Shown in pieces: positions 1 to 5,841 of a DNA stretch of 7,277 nucleotides. Position 1 is the first letter of the stretch; every line of letters begins with the position of its first letter. The stretch is taken from positions 1 to 7,277 of the forward strand of contig DJIE01000197.1 of NCBI GenBank assembly GCA_002433465.1, in the 5' to 3' direction. Position numbers and translations under genes: made by a program. This stretch comes from Salinisphaera sp. UBA6602 (GTDB lineage Bacteria > Pseudomonadota > Gammaproteobacteria > Nevskiales > Salinisphaeraceae). The notes under the pieces are model-generated. The model saw nothing but the letters and a program-made list of their open reading frames with translations, was not told the DNA's origin and made no database searches.

Positions 1-1299
<1,299 letters not shown>

Positions 1300-1340
1300 T
1301 CACCGCGTTTAGGGCTGTATAAGTGCGAGTCAACCCATAG

Positions 1341-1349
1341 ATTCTAGCA
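1341..1349 (-). promoter_or_regulatory. Candidate extended -10 promoter element for gyrB
   Basis: On the minus strand the recF-gyrB gap reads TGCTAGAAT, an extended -10 (TGn) joined to a 5/6 match to TATAAT. No good -35 hexamer lies 16-18 bp upstream, as expected if an extended -10 compensates. Transcription would start near 1334 and leave a leader of about 38 nt before the gyrB ATG. The element could let gyrB be expressed separately from dnaN-recF. This is inferred from motif matching only. Confidence 0.35.
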
Positions 1350-1361
1350 TGCCCTGGGGAG

Positions 1362-2435
1362 TCAGCCCGTGCGGACAGCACCGTGTTCCACGTGGAACAT
1401 GCTGCCGCCTTTCAGGACGTCCGGCACCACGTCAGGTTCGAGGAAAGTCAGAAAACACTGGCCGCCAAGGGCCGCAATTTCTTCCGCCAGAACCTGGCGG
1501 TAGCGTGCGCCCAACTCGGCTGCCATATCATCGATAAGCAGTACGGGGCGTACGTGGCGTCGGGCGTACAACAGCTGCGCCTGGGTAAGAAGCATAGCGG
1601 TCGTCAGAATTTTCTGTTGCCCTCTCGATACCCAGTCACGCGCCGCGGCAGTGGCGATCGATATACGAAGATCCGCGCGGTGCGGTCCCTGCTGGGTAAA
1701 ACCCGCACGTGTATCCTGATCCAGCGATGCGGCGAGCGCTGCACCATAGCCGTCGTCTCCACGCCACCCACAGTCGTATTCAAGGACTACAGGCTCGTCG
1801 CCGAGCAGTTTCGCTGCCTGGCCCGGCAGGTTCGCATGCAAATGGTCTATGTAGGCCCGGCGGGAGGCATCGACAACTTCGGCCGCTCGGACGAGCTCTG
1901 CGTCCCAAACGACGATGTCGGCCTTGGGCATACGCGATTTGAGCGCTCTGTTTCGTTGTTTTAGAGCACGCCTGAAACGTCTCCACGCAGGGAAGAATGC
2001 GTGTTCCACGTGGAACACGCCCCAGTCGAGAAAATGACGGCGATAGCGCGGGCCCTGTTCGAGCAGCCGATGCACGTTCGGATCGACCATCTGCAAGGGC
2101 AGCGTGTTGATCAGATCTATTCGATTGGTTTCATTGTCGCCATCTCGGCGATAACGAATACCGCGCTTGTCTCGACTGACGCCAACACGATGCGACCGCC
2201 CGTCGGGCACCGCGATATCGCCGGTGACGGTAAAGGCGTTTGTGCCTGCGCGTATCGCAGGCCGAGGCCCGGATTGCCGGAACGACTGGCCTCGCCCTAG
2301 AAAATAGATCGCCTCGAGCAAGGTTGTCTTGCCCGAGGCGTTGTCGCCGGTAATGACGTTAATCGACGGATTGGGTTCGATATTCGCCGTCGAGAAACAA
2401 CGAAAATCGTGAAGCCGTAGACGGGTTAGATACAT
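1362..2435 (-). CDS. recF: DNA replication and repair protein RecF
   Basis: RecF is an SMC/ABC-like ATPase that acts with RecO and RecR to load RecA at single-strand gaps. The 357 residues match the usual family length and begin MYLTRLRLHDFRCF, like E. coli MSLTRLLIRDFRN. Walker A is GDNASGKTT (30-38), the ABC signature is VSRGQQKIL (269-277), and Walker B is PVLLIDDMAAELG (297-309). The conserved FLDWGVFH segment is at 135-142, and QGPHRADL at 249-256 is also typical. The ATG is 11 bp downstream of the dnaN stop, with only a GGCGGGA stretch touching the start, so translational coupling to dnaN is likely. Two perfect parS-type palindromes sit inside the gene and encode FHVEH at 141-145 and 347-351. 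The C-terminus ending HGAVRTG is consistent with the family's SKMFTVEKG-type end in E. coli. Confidence 0.97.
   Translation of the reverse strand: MYLTRLRLHDFRCFSTANIEPNPSINVITGDNASGKTTLLEAIYFLGRGQSFRQSGPRPAIRAGTNAFTVTGDIAVPDGRSHRVGVSRDKRGIRYRRDGDNETNRIDLINTLPLQMVDPNVHRLLEQGPRYRRHFLDWGVFHVEHAFFPAWRRFRRALKQRNRALKSRMPKADIVVWDAELVRAAEVVDASRRAYIDHLHANLPGQAAKLLGDEPVVLEYDCGWRGDDGYGAALAASLDQDTRAGFTQQGPHRADLRISIATAAARDWVSRGQQKILTTAMLLTQAQLLYARRHVRPVLLIDDMAAELGARYRQVLAEEIAALGGQCFLTFLEPDVVPDVLKGGSMFHVEHGAVRTG
1384..1399. promoter_or_regulatory. parS: parS-type ParB-binding palindrome, site 1 (3' end of recF)
   Basis: The plus strand reads TGTTCCACGTGGAACA, a perfect 16-bp palindrome matching the chromosomal parS core recognised by ParB in many bacteria. 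It lies within the last 12 codons of recF and encodes MFHVEH on the minus strand (residues 346-351). ParB would load here, spread and recruit SMC and ParA for origin segregation. The exact match and origin location support it strongly. parA and parB are not in the window. Confidence 0.88.
1999..2020. promoter_or_regulatory. parS: parS-type ParB-binding palindrome, site 2 (middle of recF)
   Basis: The same 16-bp core TGTTCCACGTGGAACA occupies 2002-2017. Here the symmetry extends by GCG/CGC on the two sides, giving a perfect 22-bp palindrome. It encodes VFHVEH (RecF residues 140-145) in the conserved FLDWGVFH region. Its centre is 618 bp from that of site 1, exactly 206 codons, so both sites use the same recF reading frame. 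A repeated, perfectly symmetric sequence next to dnaA is the expected arrangement for chromosomal parS. Confidence 0.9.
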
Positions 2436-2446
2436 TCCCGCCGAAT

Positions 2447-3547
2447 CTATAACCGCATCGGCATAACGACATACCGGGTGGCCGGGTCGTTCACGCTCTG
2501 CAACAATCCGCTGCTATCGGGCCCGGAAAGGGACAGCGTGAATTCTCCGCTGTCCATTGCACCGAGCGCTTCCAGCAAATAGTTGACGTTGAAACCGATT
2601 TCAATGGGGTCGTGATTGTAAGTGACCTGGATTTCGTCTTCGGCTTCTTCGCGTTCCACGTTCTGAGCTTGGAGGCGAAGGCTATGTTCGCTCAGTGCAA
2701 GCCGAACCCCGCCGAACTTTTCGTTAGACAGGATTGCAGTGCGTGACAACGCCTGACGAATCGTGTCGCGATCGGCATGCATTTGCTTGTCTGCCTGCTC
2801 AGGAATTACGCGCTCATAGTCGGGGAACCGACCGTCGATAAGCTTGGTGGTGAACACCAAGCCCGGTAGCTGTAGACGCAAGTGCTTGGACGACAGTTGC
2901 AGGTTGATCTCTGCTTCGCTGGAATCCAACAGACGCACCAGCTCCGTGATCGCCTTACGCGGCACGATGGCCTGGATGGGTTCGTCGATTTCGATATTCA
3001 GCGGCGTATCGCTCAACGCCAGGCGATGGCCATCGGTTGCGACACAGCGAGCCCGTTCGGTTCGCAGTGCAAGCAGTAGGCCGTTCAGGTAATAGCGAAC
3101 GTCCTGGTGGGCCATCGCAAAGTGGGTGCGATCAAGAAGTCCCTTGAGCAACCGTTCGGGAATGGATATCTGCTGCCCGGTTTCCACTTCGTCGAGATAG
3201 GGCCAGTCCTGTGCCGCCATCGTCGAGAGCGTAAACCGTGAGCGGCCGGATTGGACACGGGTTTGCTGAGCGTCGTGCTCCAGGGTTATTTCCGCGTCGT
3301 CCGGAAGTCCGCGACATATATCCAGCAGTTTTCGTGCAGGGATTGCTGCAGCACCCGGTTGGCCAATGACCGCCGGAGTGTCGGTAATCAACTCCAATTC
3401 CAGATCGGTTGCCGTTATTACGATTCGGTCGTTTTCGGCCTTGATGAGCACGTTCGACAGAATCGGCATTGTCTGGCGGCGTTCGACTACGCCGATGACG
3501 GTTTGAAGGGCAGAGAGCAAATCCTTGCGCTGCACCGTGAATTGCAT
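2447..3547 (-). CDS. dnaN: DNA polymerase III beta sliding clamp
   Basis: DnaN dimerises into the ring that tethers DNA polymerase III and other DNA enzymes to DNA. The 366 residues equal the normal length for the three-domain clamp. The start MQFTVQRKDLLSALQTVIGV and the region RRQTMPILSNVLI are characteristic. The C-terminus YVVMPMRL supplies the last residues of the hydrophobic pocket that binds clamp-interacting peptides. FGGVRLAL and FNVNYLLEALGAMDSGE in the third domain also match the family. The ATG at 3547 is preceded at 5 nt by the Shine-Dalgarno stretch GGGAGA (3553-3558, minus strand). recF follows after 11 bp. A 252-bp intergenic region separates it from dnaA, so dnaN may be read both from dnaA and from a promoter inside the candidate origin. 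No oddity was found in the protein. Confidence 0.98.
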   Translation of the reverse strand: MQFTVQRKDLLSALQTVIGVVERRQTMPILSNVLIKAENDRIVITATDLELELITDTPAVIGQPGAAAIPARKLLDICRGLPDDAEITLEHDAQQTRVQSGRSRFTLSTMAAQDWPYLDEVETGQQISIPERLLKGLLDRTHFAMAHQDVRYYLNGLLLALRTERARCVATDGHRLALSDTPLNIEIDEPIQAIVPRKAITELVRLLDSSEAEINLQLSSKHLRLQLPGLVFTTKLIDGRFPDYERVIPEQADKQMHADRDTIRQALSRTAILSNEKFGGVRLALSEHSLRLQAQNVEREEAEDEIQVTYNHDPIEIGFNVNYLLEALGAMDSGEFTLSLSGPDSSGLLQSVNDPATRYVVMPMRL

Positions 3548-3552
3548 GGCGG

Positions 3553-3558
3553 TCTCCC
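3553..3558 (-). promoter_or_regulatory. Ribosome binding site of dnaN
   Basis: The minus strand reads GGGAGA ending 5 nt before the dnaN ATG. It is the clearest Shine-Dalgarno match upstream of the leftward genes and supports the ATG at 3547. Confidence 0.6.
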
Positions 3559-3579
3559 GAAGCAGTCGGCCTTGTTGTC

Positions 3580-3594
3580 TTTTAAGGCTTAAAA
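3580..3594. repeat. AT-rich 15-bp inverted repeat in candidate origin
   Basis: TTTTAAG and CTTAAAA flank a single central G at 3587, giving seven perfect paired positions on each side. It continues into a run of seven A residues (3591-3597). It lies immediately left of the TAG-repeat tract, the position expected for easily melted DNA. It could alternatively be a protein-binding palindrome. Confidence 0.5.
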
Positions 3595-3598
3595 AAAG

Positions 3599-3614
3599 TT
3601 AGTAGTAGTAGTAA
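3599..3614 (+). repeat. TAG-repeat tract, candidate DnaA-trio element
   Basis: The plus strand reads TTAGTAGTAGTAGTAA: four consecutive TAG triplets (3600-3611) followed by TAA (3612-3614). The DnaA-trio consensus, written 3'-[G/A]A[T/A]-5', equals TAG or related triplets read 5' to 3' in tandem, so the tract fits exactly for five units. GC-richer DNA (3615-3624) lies on its right and A-rich DNA on its left, the order expected if DnaA filaments extend leftward from the right. The nearest possible box on the right (TGTTGAAAA, 3632-3640) has two mismatches, so the full trio module is not proven. Confidence 0.5.
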
Positions 3615-3639
3615 CTACGGTGGCTCTATTCTGTTGAAA

Positions 3640-3671
3640 ACCGATTAAATCTTATTTAAATCAGTTTCTTA
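3640..3671. other. AT-rich segment of candidate unwinding element
   Basis: About 32 bp here are nearly all A/T, with the inverted repeat TTAAAT/ATTTAA (3645-3650 and 3654-3659) around CTT. With 3580-3614 it forms the least stable DNA in the window, a plausible duplex-unwinding region. It may equally hold a dnaN promoter. Confidence 0.45.
3659..3671 (+). promoter_or_regulatory. Candidate IHF-binding site
   Basis: AATCAGTTTCTTA matches the IHF core consensus WATCARNNNNTTR at every specified position. An A/T-rich flank lies on its left, as is common at strong IHF sites. IHF bends origin DNA and helps DnaA open it in E. coli. The consensus is short, so a chance match in AT-rich DNA is possible. 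Confidence 0.45.
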
Positions 3672-3683
3672 CGTTCATAGCAA

Positions 3684-3700
3684 CCCTGTAGCAAACAGGG
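3684..3700. repeat. Hairpin-forming inverted repeat CCCTGT/ACAGGG
   Basis: CCCTGT (3684-3689) and ACAGGG (3695-3700) pair perfectly around the loop AGCAA. No U-run follows on either strand, so it is not a convincing intrinsic terminator. It lies between the AT-rich block and the DnaA boxes and may be an origin-protein site. Confidence 0.4.
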
Positions 3701-3720
3701 CTGGAAGATTGTTGTTTGCA

Positions 3721-3729
3721 TGTGGACAA
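3721..3729 (-). promoter_or_regulatory. DnaA box (one mismatch) in candidate oriC
   Basis: The minus strand reads TTGTCCACA, one mismatch from TTATCCACA. This variant is a common DnaA box, especially in GC-rich genomes. It faces opposite to the perfect box at 3790. Confidence 0.6.
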
Positions 3730-3789
3730 AGTGTGCGCCGATTCGCTTACCCGACGACGGCGATCGCTTGCTCGGCGTTTACTACCAGC

Positions 3790-3798
3790 TTATCCACA
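3790..3798 (+). promoter_or_regulatory. DnaA box, perfect consensus, next to the dnaA stop codon
   Basis: TTATCCACA is the exact high-affinity DnaA box consensus. It ends one base before the dnaA stop triplet (3800-3802). Its position in the dnaA-dnaN gap supports an origin or regulatory role. Confidence 0.8.
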
Positions 3799-3799
3799 A

Positions 3800-5110
3800 C
3801 TAGCTTGTGAGTATTCGGCTCAAGTTGGCGTAGTCCTCCTCGGTCCGCGCATCGGTCTCGCGTAGTTCCTTGACCTTGCGACAGGCATGCAGGACGGTCG
3901 TATGATCGCGTCCACCGAAGCCTTGTCCGATTTCGGGAAGGCTGTGGTTGGTGAGCTCCTTGGCGAGCGCCATCGCGATCTGGCGAGGTCGGGCGACCGA
4001 GCGGGTACGTTTTTTGCCCAGCAGGTCGGCGAGCCGCATCTTGTAATACTCGGCGACGGTGCGTTGAATATTTTCCAGGGTGACCAGCCGGTCGTAGACC
4101 GCCAGCATGTCGTGGAGCGCCTGTTTGGCGAAGTCCACGGTGATGGGCGTGCCGGTGATCTGTGCCGAGGCCTTGAGTCGGTGTAATGCACCTTCGAGGT
4201 CGCGTACGTTGGAGCGAACACGCTTGGCGATGAAGAACGCGACTTCCTGCGGCAAGGTAATGCCGTGGTAGTCAGCCTTGGAAAGCATGATGGCGACGCG
4301 GGTCTCCAGCTCCGGCGGCTCCACGGCCACCGACAGACCCCAGGAGAAACGCGACTTGAGCCGGTCTTCCAGACCTTCGACTTCCTTTGGAAAGCGGTCG
4401 CAGGTGATCACGATTCGCTGGTTCGATTCCAGCAAGGAATTGAAGGTGTGAAAGAACTCTTCCTGGGAGCGATCCTTGTTGGCGAAGAACTGGATATCGT
4501 CGATCAGCAAGGCATCGAGCGAGCGGTAATGGGCCTTGAACTTATCCATGCGGTTGTGGCGGATCGCGGTGATCATTTCGTTGACGAAATGCTCTGAACG
4601 CACGTAAGCCACCTTGGCGCGCGGATTGCTGTCGAGCAGCCGGTTGCCCACGCTTTGCATGAGATGGGTCTTGCCCAGGCCGACACCGCCATAAATCAGC
4701 AGCGGGTTGTAGGCGATATTGTCGGGGTTGGCCGCCTGTTCCGCCGCGGCGCGGGCGATCTGGTTCGACTTGCCTTGCACGAAGCTTTCGAACGTATACC
4801 GACTATCCAGGTTATGGCGCGAAGTCGGTGCCGGTGCCGGCGCTTCGCTGGCCGCTGCCTTGGGCTTGCGTCCGCCGCCGACAAGCACGCGAATGCGCTT
4901 GGGTACGGCGCCCAGGTGGTTCAGCGCATTGGCGATCGGGGTGCGTAGCTCCCGTTCGACCTGATCGCGCACCACCTCGTTGGGTGCCATCAGGTCCAGG
5001 CCTTCATCGGTGAACTCGGCCTCAAGCGGTCGCAGCCAGAGGTTGATGTCCTTTTCGGGCAGTCTCGCCTCGATATGCGTCAGACAGCGTTGCCAGAGCG
5101 TGTCAGCCAA
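3800..5110 (-). CDS. dnaA: Chromosomal replication initiator DnaA (TTG start)
   Basis: DnaA binds DnaA boxes, melts the origin and loads DnaB helicase. With a TTG start the protein has 436 residues, [20 protein letters not shown] onward, matching the E. coli start MSLSLWQQCL. Domain I is about residues 1-75. A short Ala/Pro/Lys-rich linker follows (about 76-100), which makes it shorter than the 467-residue E. coli protein. The AAA+ domain has Walker [10 protein letters not shown] (141-149), Walker [10 protein letters not shown] (201-209), sensor 1 ITCDR (235-239), box VII RLKSRF (250-255) and sensor 2 [11 protein letters not shown] (299-309). Domain IV has the helix-turn-helix signature [13 protein letters not shown] (400-412). 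TTG was chosen because no in-frame ATG or GTG lies nearby; the next upstream ATG (5200) would add 30 non-homologous residues across the promoter. GGAG lies 10 nt upstream. A perfect DnaA box lies near its predicted promoter, suggesting autoregulation. Confidence 0.95.
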   Translation of the reverse strand: MADTLWQRCLTHIEARLPEKDINLWLRPLEAEFTDEGLDLMAPNEVVRDQVERELRTPIANALNHLGAVPKRIRVLVGGGRKPKAAASEAPAPAPTSRHNLDSRYTFESFVQGKSNQIARAAAEQAANPDNIAYNPLLIYGGVGLGKTHLMQSVGNRLLDSNPRAKVAYVRSEHFVNEMITAIRHNRMDKFKAHYRSLDALLIDDIQFFANKDRSQEEFFHTFNSLLESNQRIVITCDRFPKEVEGLEDRLKSRFSWGLSVAVEPPELETRVAIMLSKADYHGITLPQEVAFFIAKRVRSNVRDLEGALHRLKASAQITGTPITVDFAKQALHDMLAVYDRLVTLENIQRTVAEYYKMRLADLLGKKRTRSVARPRQIAMALAKELTNHSLPEIGQGFGGRDHTTVLHACRKVKELRETDARTEEDYANLSRILTS

Positions 5111-5120
5111 AATTCCGTTA

Positions 5121-5124
5121 CTCC
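5121..5124 (-). promoter_or_regulatory. Ribosome binding site deciding the dnaA TTG start
   Basis: GGAG on the minus strand lies 10 nt before the TTG at 5110. An ATT two codons... one codon upstream (5113) would be at a 7-nt spacing but is a very rare start codon. The TTG is favoured by the alignment with known DnaA N-termini. Confidence 0.45.
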
Positions 5125-5139
5125 GTAGCGAAAAGAGCG

Positions 5140-5154
5140 CGGCCGGGGGCCGGC
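5140..5154. repeat. GC-rich hairpin in the dnaA leader
   Basis: CGGCC/GGCCG (5140-5144, 5148-5152) or, in an overlapping register, GCCGG/CCGGC (5142-5146, 5150-5154) can pair around a 3-nt loop. It would lie in the dnaA mRNA leader, 30 nt before the start. No U-run follows, so a terminator is unlikely; it may moderate dnaA translation. Confidence 0.4.
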
Positions 5155-5187
5155 GCTGGCGCCTTACCCTAGCGTACGGGCCACAAG

Positions 5188-5196
5188 TTATCCACA
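5188..5196 (+). promoter_or_regulatory. DnaA box, perfect consensus, in the dnaA-rpmH gap
   Basis: TTATCCACA matches the consensus at all nine positions. It overlaps the predicted dnaA transcription start (about 5192, minus strand) and lies just upstream of the rpmH -35 element. Autorepression of dnaA by DnaA, as known in E. coli, would fit. It may also belong to the origin. Confidence 0.8.
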
Positions 5197-5198
5197 GC

Positions 5199-5227
5199 AT
5201 TTTACAGGCTTGCATGCGGGGTGGCAG
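5199..5227 (-). promoter_or_regulatory. Candidate sigma-70 promoter for dnaA
   Basis: On the minus strand a -35 element CTGCCA (5222-5227, 4/6) and a -10 element TAAAAT (5199-5204, 5/6) are separated by 17 bp. Transcription would begin near 5192, inside the DnaA box, about 80 nt before the TTG start. It overlaps the divergent rpmH promoter, so the two may compete. Confidence 0.4.
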
Positions 5228-5238
5228 ACGACTAGAAT
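5210..5238 (+). promoter_or_regulatory. Sigma-70 promoter for rpmH-rnpA
   Basis: TTGCAT (5210-5215) and TAGAAT (5233-5238, 5/6) are separated by an optimal 17 bp. The start would be near 5245, about 45 nt before rpmH. A strong promoter is expected here because L34 is needed in large amounts. Confidence 0.6.
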
Positions 5239-5290
5239 CCGCGCTCTTTACCGTGAAGTGCGTCCTGCGCGGCGCGAGAACGAGACCGTC

Positions 5291-5425
5291 ATGAAACGAA
5301 CTTATCAGCCGAGCAACCTGCACCGTAAGCGCACGCATGGCTTTCGTGCCCGTATGGCCACCAAGAACGGTCGCGCCGTACTGTCCGCACGTCGTGCCAA
5401 GGGCCGTAAGCGCCTGACGCCGTAA
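5291..5425 (+). CDS. rpmH: 50S ribosomal protein L34
   Basis: L34 is a small, very basic protein of the large ribosomal subunit that contacts 23S rRNA. The 44 residues, starting [20 protein letters not shown] and continuing through [22 protein letters not shown], match the family over their whole length. More than a third of the residues are Arg or Lys. The ATG at 5291 aligns with the universal MKRTYQPS start; a weak GAGA Shine-Dalgarno stretch lies 5 nt upstream. Upstream in-frame starts would add non-homologous residues and are rejected. It heads a rightward cluster with rnpA, as in nearly all bacteria, and is transcribed away from dnaA. Confidence 0.98.
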   Translation: MKRTYQPSNLHRKRTHGFRARMATKNGRAVLSARRAKGRKRLTP

Positions 5426-5428
5426 GGA
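5424..5428 (+). promoter_or_regulatory. Ribosome binding site of rnpA overlapping the rpmH stop
   Basis: AAGGA lies 6 nt before the rnpA GTG, and its first two bases are the end of the rpmH TAA. It supports the GTG start and suggests translational coupling of rnpA to rpmH. Confidence 0.75.
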
Positions 5429-5434
5429 AAGCCC

Positions 5435-5821
5435 GTGCCCCGGGCCGCGTTTCCCGCGACAGCGCGCCTGAGGCAATCGGCACAATTCCGTGCCGTGTTC
5501 GCAAACGGACGCAAGTTCGTCAGTCCGGGATTCGTGGTCATTGCCGCCGCAAGTTCTGCCGGCCAGCCGAGGCTGGGTCTGGCGCTGGCGAAGCGACGTA
5601 TCGCGCACGCCGTCGAGCGCAATCGCATTAAACGGGTGCTTCGAGAGTCGTTTCGGTTGCACCGACCGGACTTGGCCGCAGTCGATGTTGTCGTACTCGC
5701 TCGCAGCCGCACGTCCACGATGAGCAACGCCGCGCTGTTCGAGCAGCTAGAAGCGCTCTGGCCTCAACTAGGCCGTATGGTCACGTCGTCGCAGACTCGC
5801 TCTTCAAGCGATAGCCGTTAA
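5435..5821 (+). CDS. rnpA: Ribonuclease P protein component
   Basis: RnpA is the protein subunit that joins the RNase P RNA to remove 5' leaders from precursor tRNAs. The 128-residue product begins [22 protein letters not shown] and contains the FRAVF segment (18-22). The RNR signature region [14 protein letters not shown] is at 61-74, with RIGL-like [10 protein letters not shown] before it and DVVVLAR (84-90) after it. All of these match the family, which is usually about 110-130 residues. The C-terminal tail (about 117-128) is Ser/Arg-rich and probably disordered. The GTG start is supported by the AAGGA site 6 nt upstream. The gene starts 9 bp after rpmH and ends 20 bp before yidC, so the three probably form an operon. 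The RNase P RNA gene is not in the window. Confidence 0.96.
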   Translation: MPRAAFPATARLRQSAQFRAVFANGRKFVSPGFVVIAAASSAGQPRLGLALAKRRIAHAVERNRIKRVLRESFRLHRPDLAAVDVVVLARSRTSTMSNAALFEQLEALWPQLGRMVTSSQTRSSSDSR

Positions 5822-5824
5822 CCG

Positions 5825-5829
5825 AAGGA
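5825..5829 (+). promoter_or_regulatory. Ribosome binding site of yidC
   Basis: AAGGA lies 12 nt before the yidC ATG, slightly farther than ideal. It starts 4 bp after the rnpA stop. No closer Shine-Dalgarno is visible. Confidence 0.45.
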
Positions 5830-5841
5830 CATTAGCCGCGC

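Larger units (their letters stand above)
3548..3799. other. oriC: Candidate chromosomal origin oriC (dnaN-dnaA intergenic region)
   Basis: This 252-bp gene-free region is markedly richer in A+T than its surroundings, especially 3580-3671. It contains, from left to right, a 15-bp AT-rich palindrome, a TAG-repeat tract, an AT-rich stretch with a TTAAAT/ATTTAA inverted repeat, a consensus IHF-type site, a GC hairpin, a near-consensus DnaA box and a perfect DnaA box. Origins beside dnaA in many bacteria combine DnaA boxes with an AT-rich unwinding element in this way. Only two good boxes are present, fewer than in E. coli or Pseudomonas origins, and a further perfect box lies on the other side of dnaA. 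The origin could therefore be bipartite or centred on the dnaA-rpmH gap. Any dnaN promoter must also lie in this region or within dnaA; no convincing -35/-10 pair was seen. Confidence 0.65.
5111..5290. other. dnaA-rpmH divergent intergenic region
   Basis: This 180-bp gap holds the dnaA leader with a GC-rich hairpin, a perfect DnaA box, overlapping divergent promoter candidates and the rpmH leader. In Pseudomonas oriC lies between dnaA and rpmH, but here only one good DnaA box and no extended AT-rich tract are visible. Its main role is more likely transcriptional control, with an origin contribution possible. Confidence 0.6.

Noticed and set aside
1383..1964. 193-codon plus-strand frame starting MFHVEH opposite recF, and a similar one at 2001
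   Set aside because: They start inside the parS palindromes, which read the same on both strands. The frames are antisense to a clear recF, with no homology or ribosome site.
2652..2667. Third parS-like sequence in dnaN (GTTCCACGT)
   Set aside because: Only the left half matches; the right half differs at six of the last seven positions, so the palindrome is lost.
3806..3814. DnaA-box-like TGTGAGTAT at the dnaA 3' end
   Set aside because: It has two mismatches to the consensus and lies in coding sequence, too weak to list as a site.
5201..5238. TTTACA at 5201-5206 as the rpmH -35 element
   Set aside because: It is 26 bp from the TAGAAT -10 element, too far; TTGCAT at 5210 has the ideal 17-bp spacing.
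5111..5662. Minus-strand extension of the dnaA frame to an ATG at 5662, giving a 620-residue protein
   Set aside because: The extra 184 residues lie antisense to rpmH and rnpA and cross the promoters and DnaA box. They lack DnaA homology, and known DnaA proteins start at the LWQRC region.
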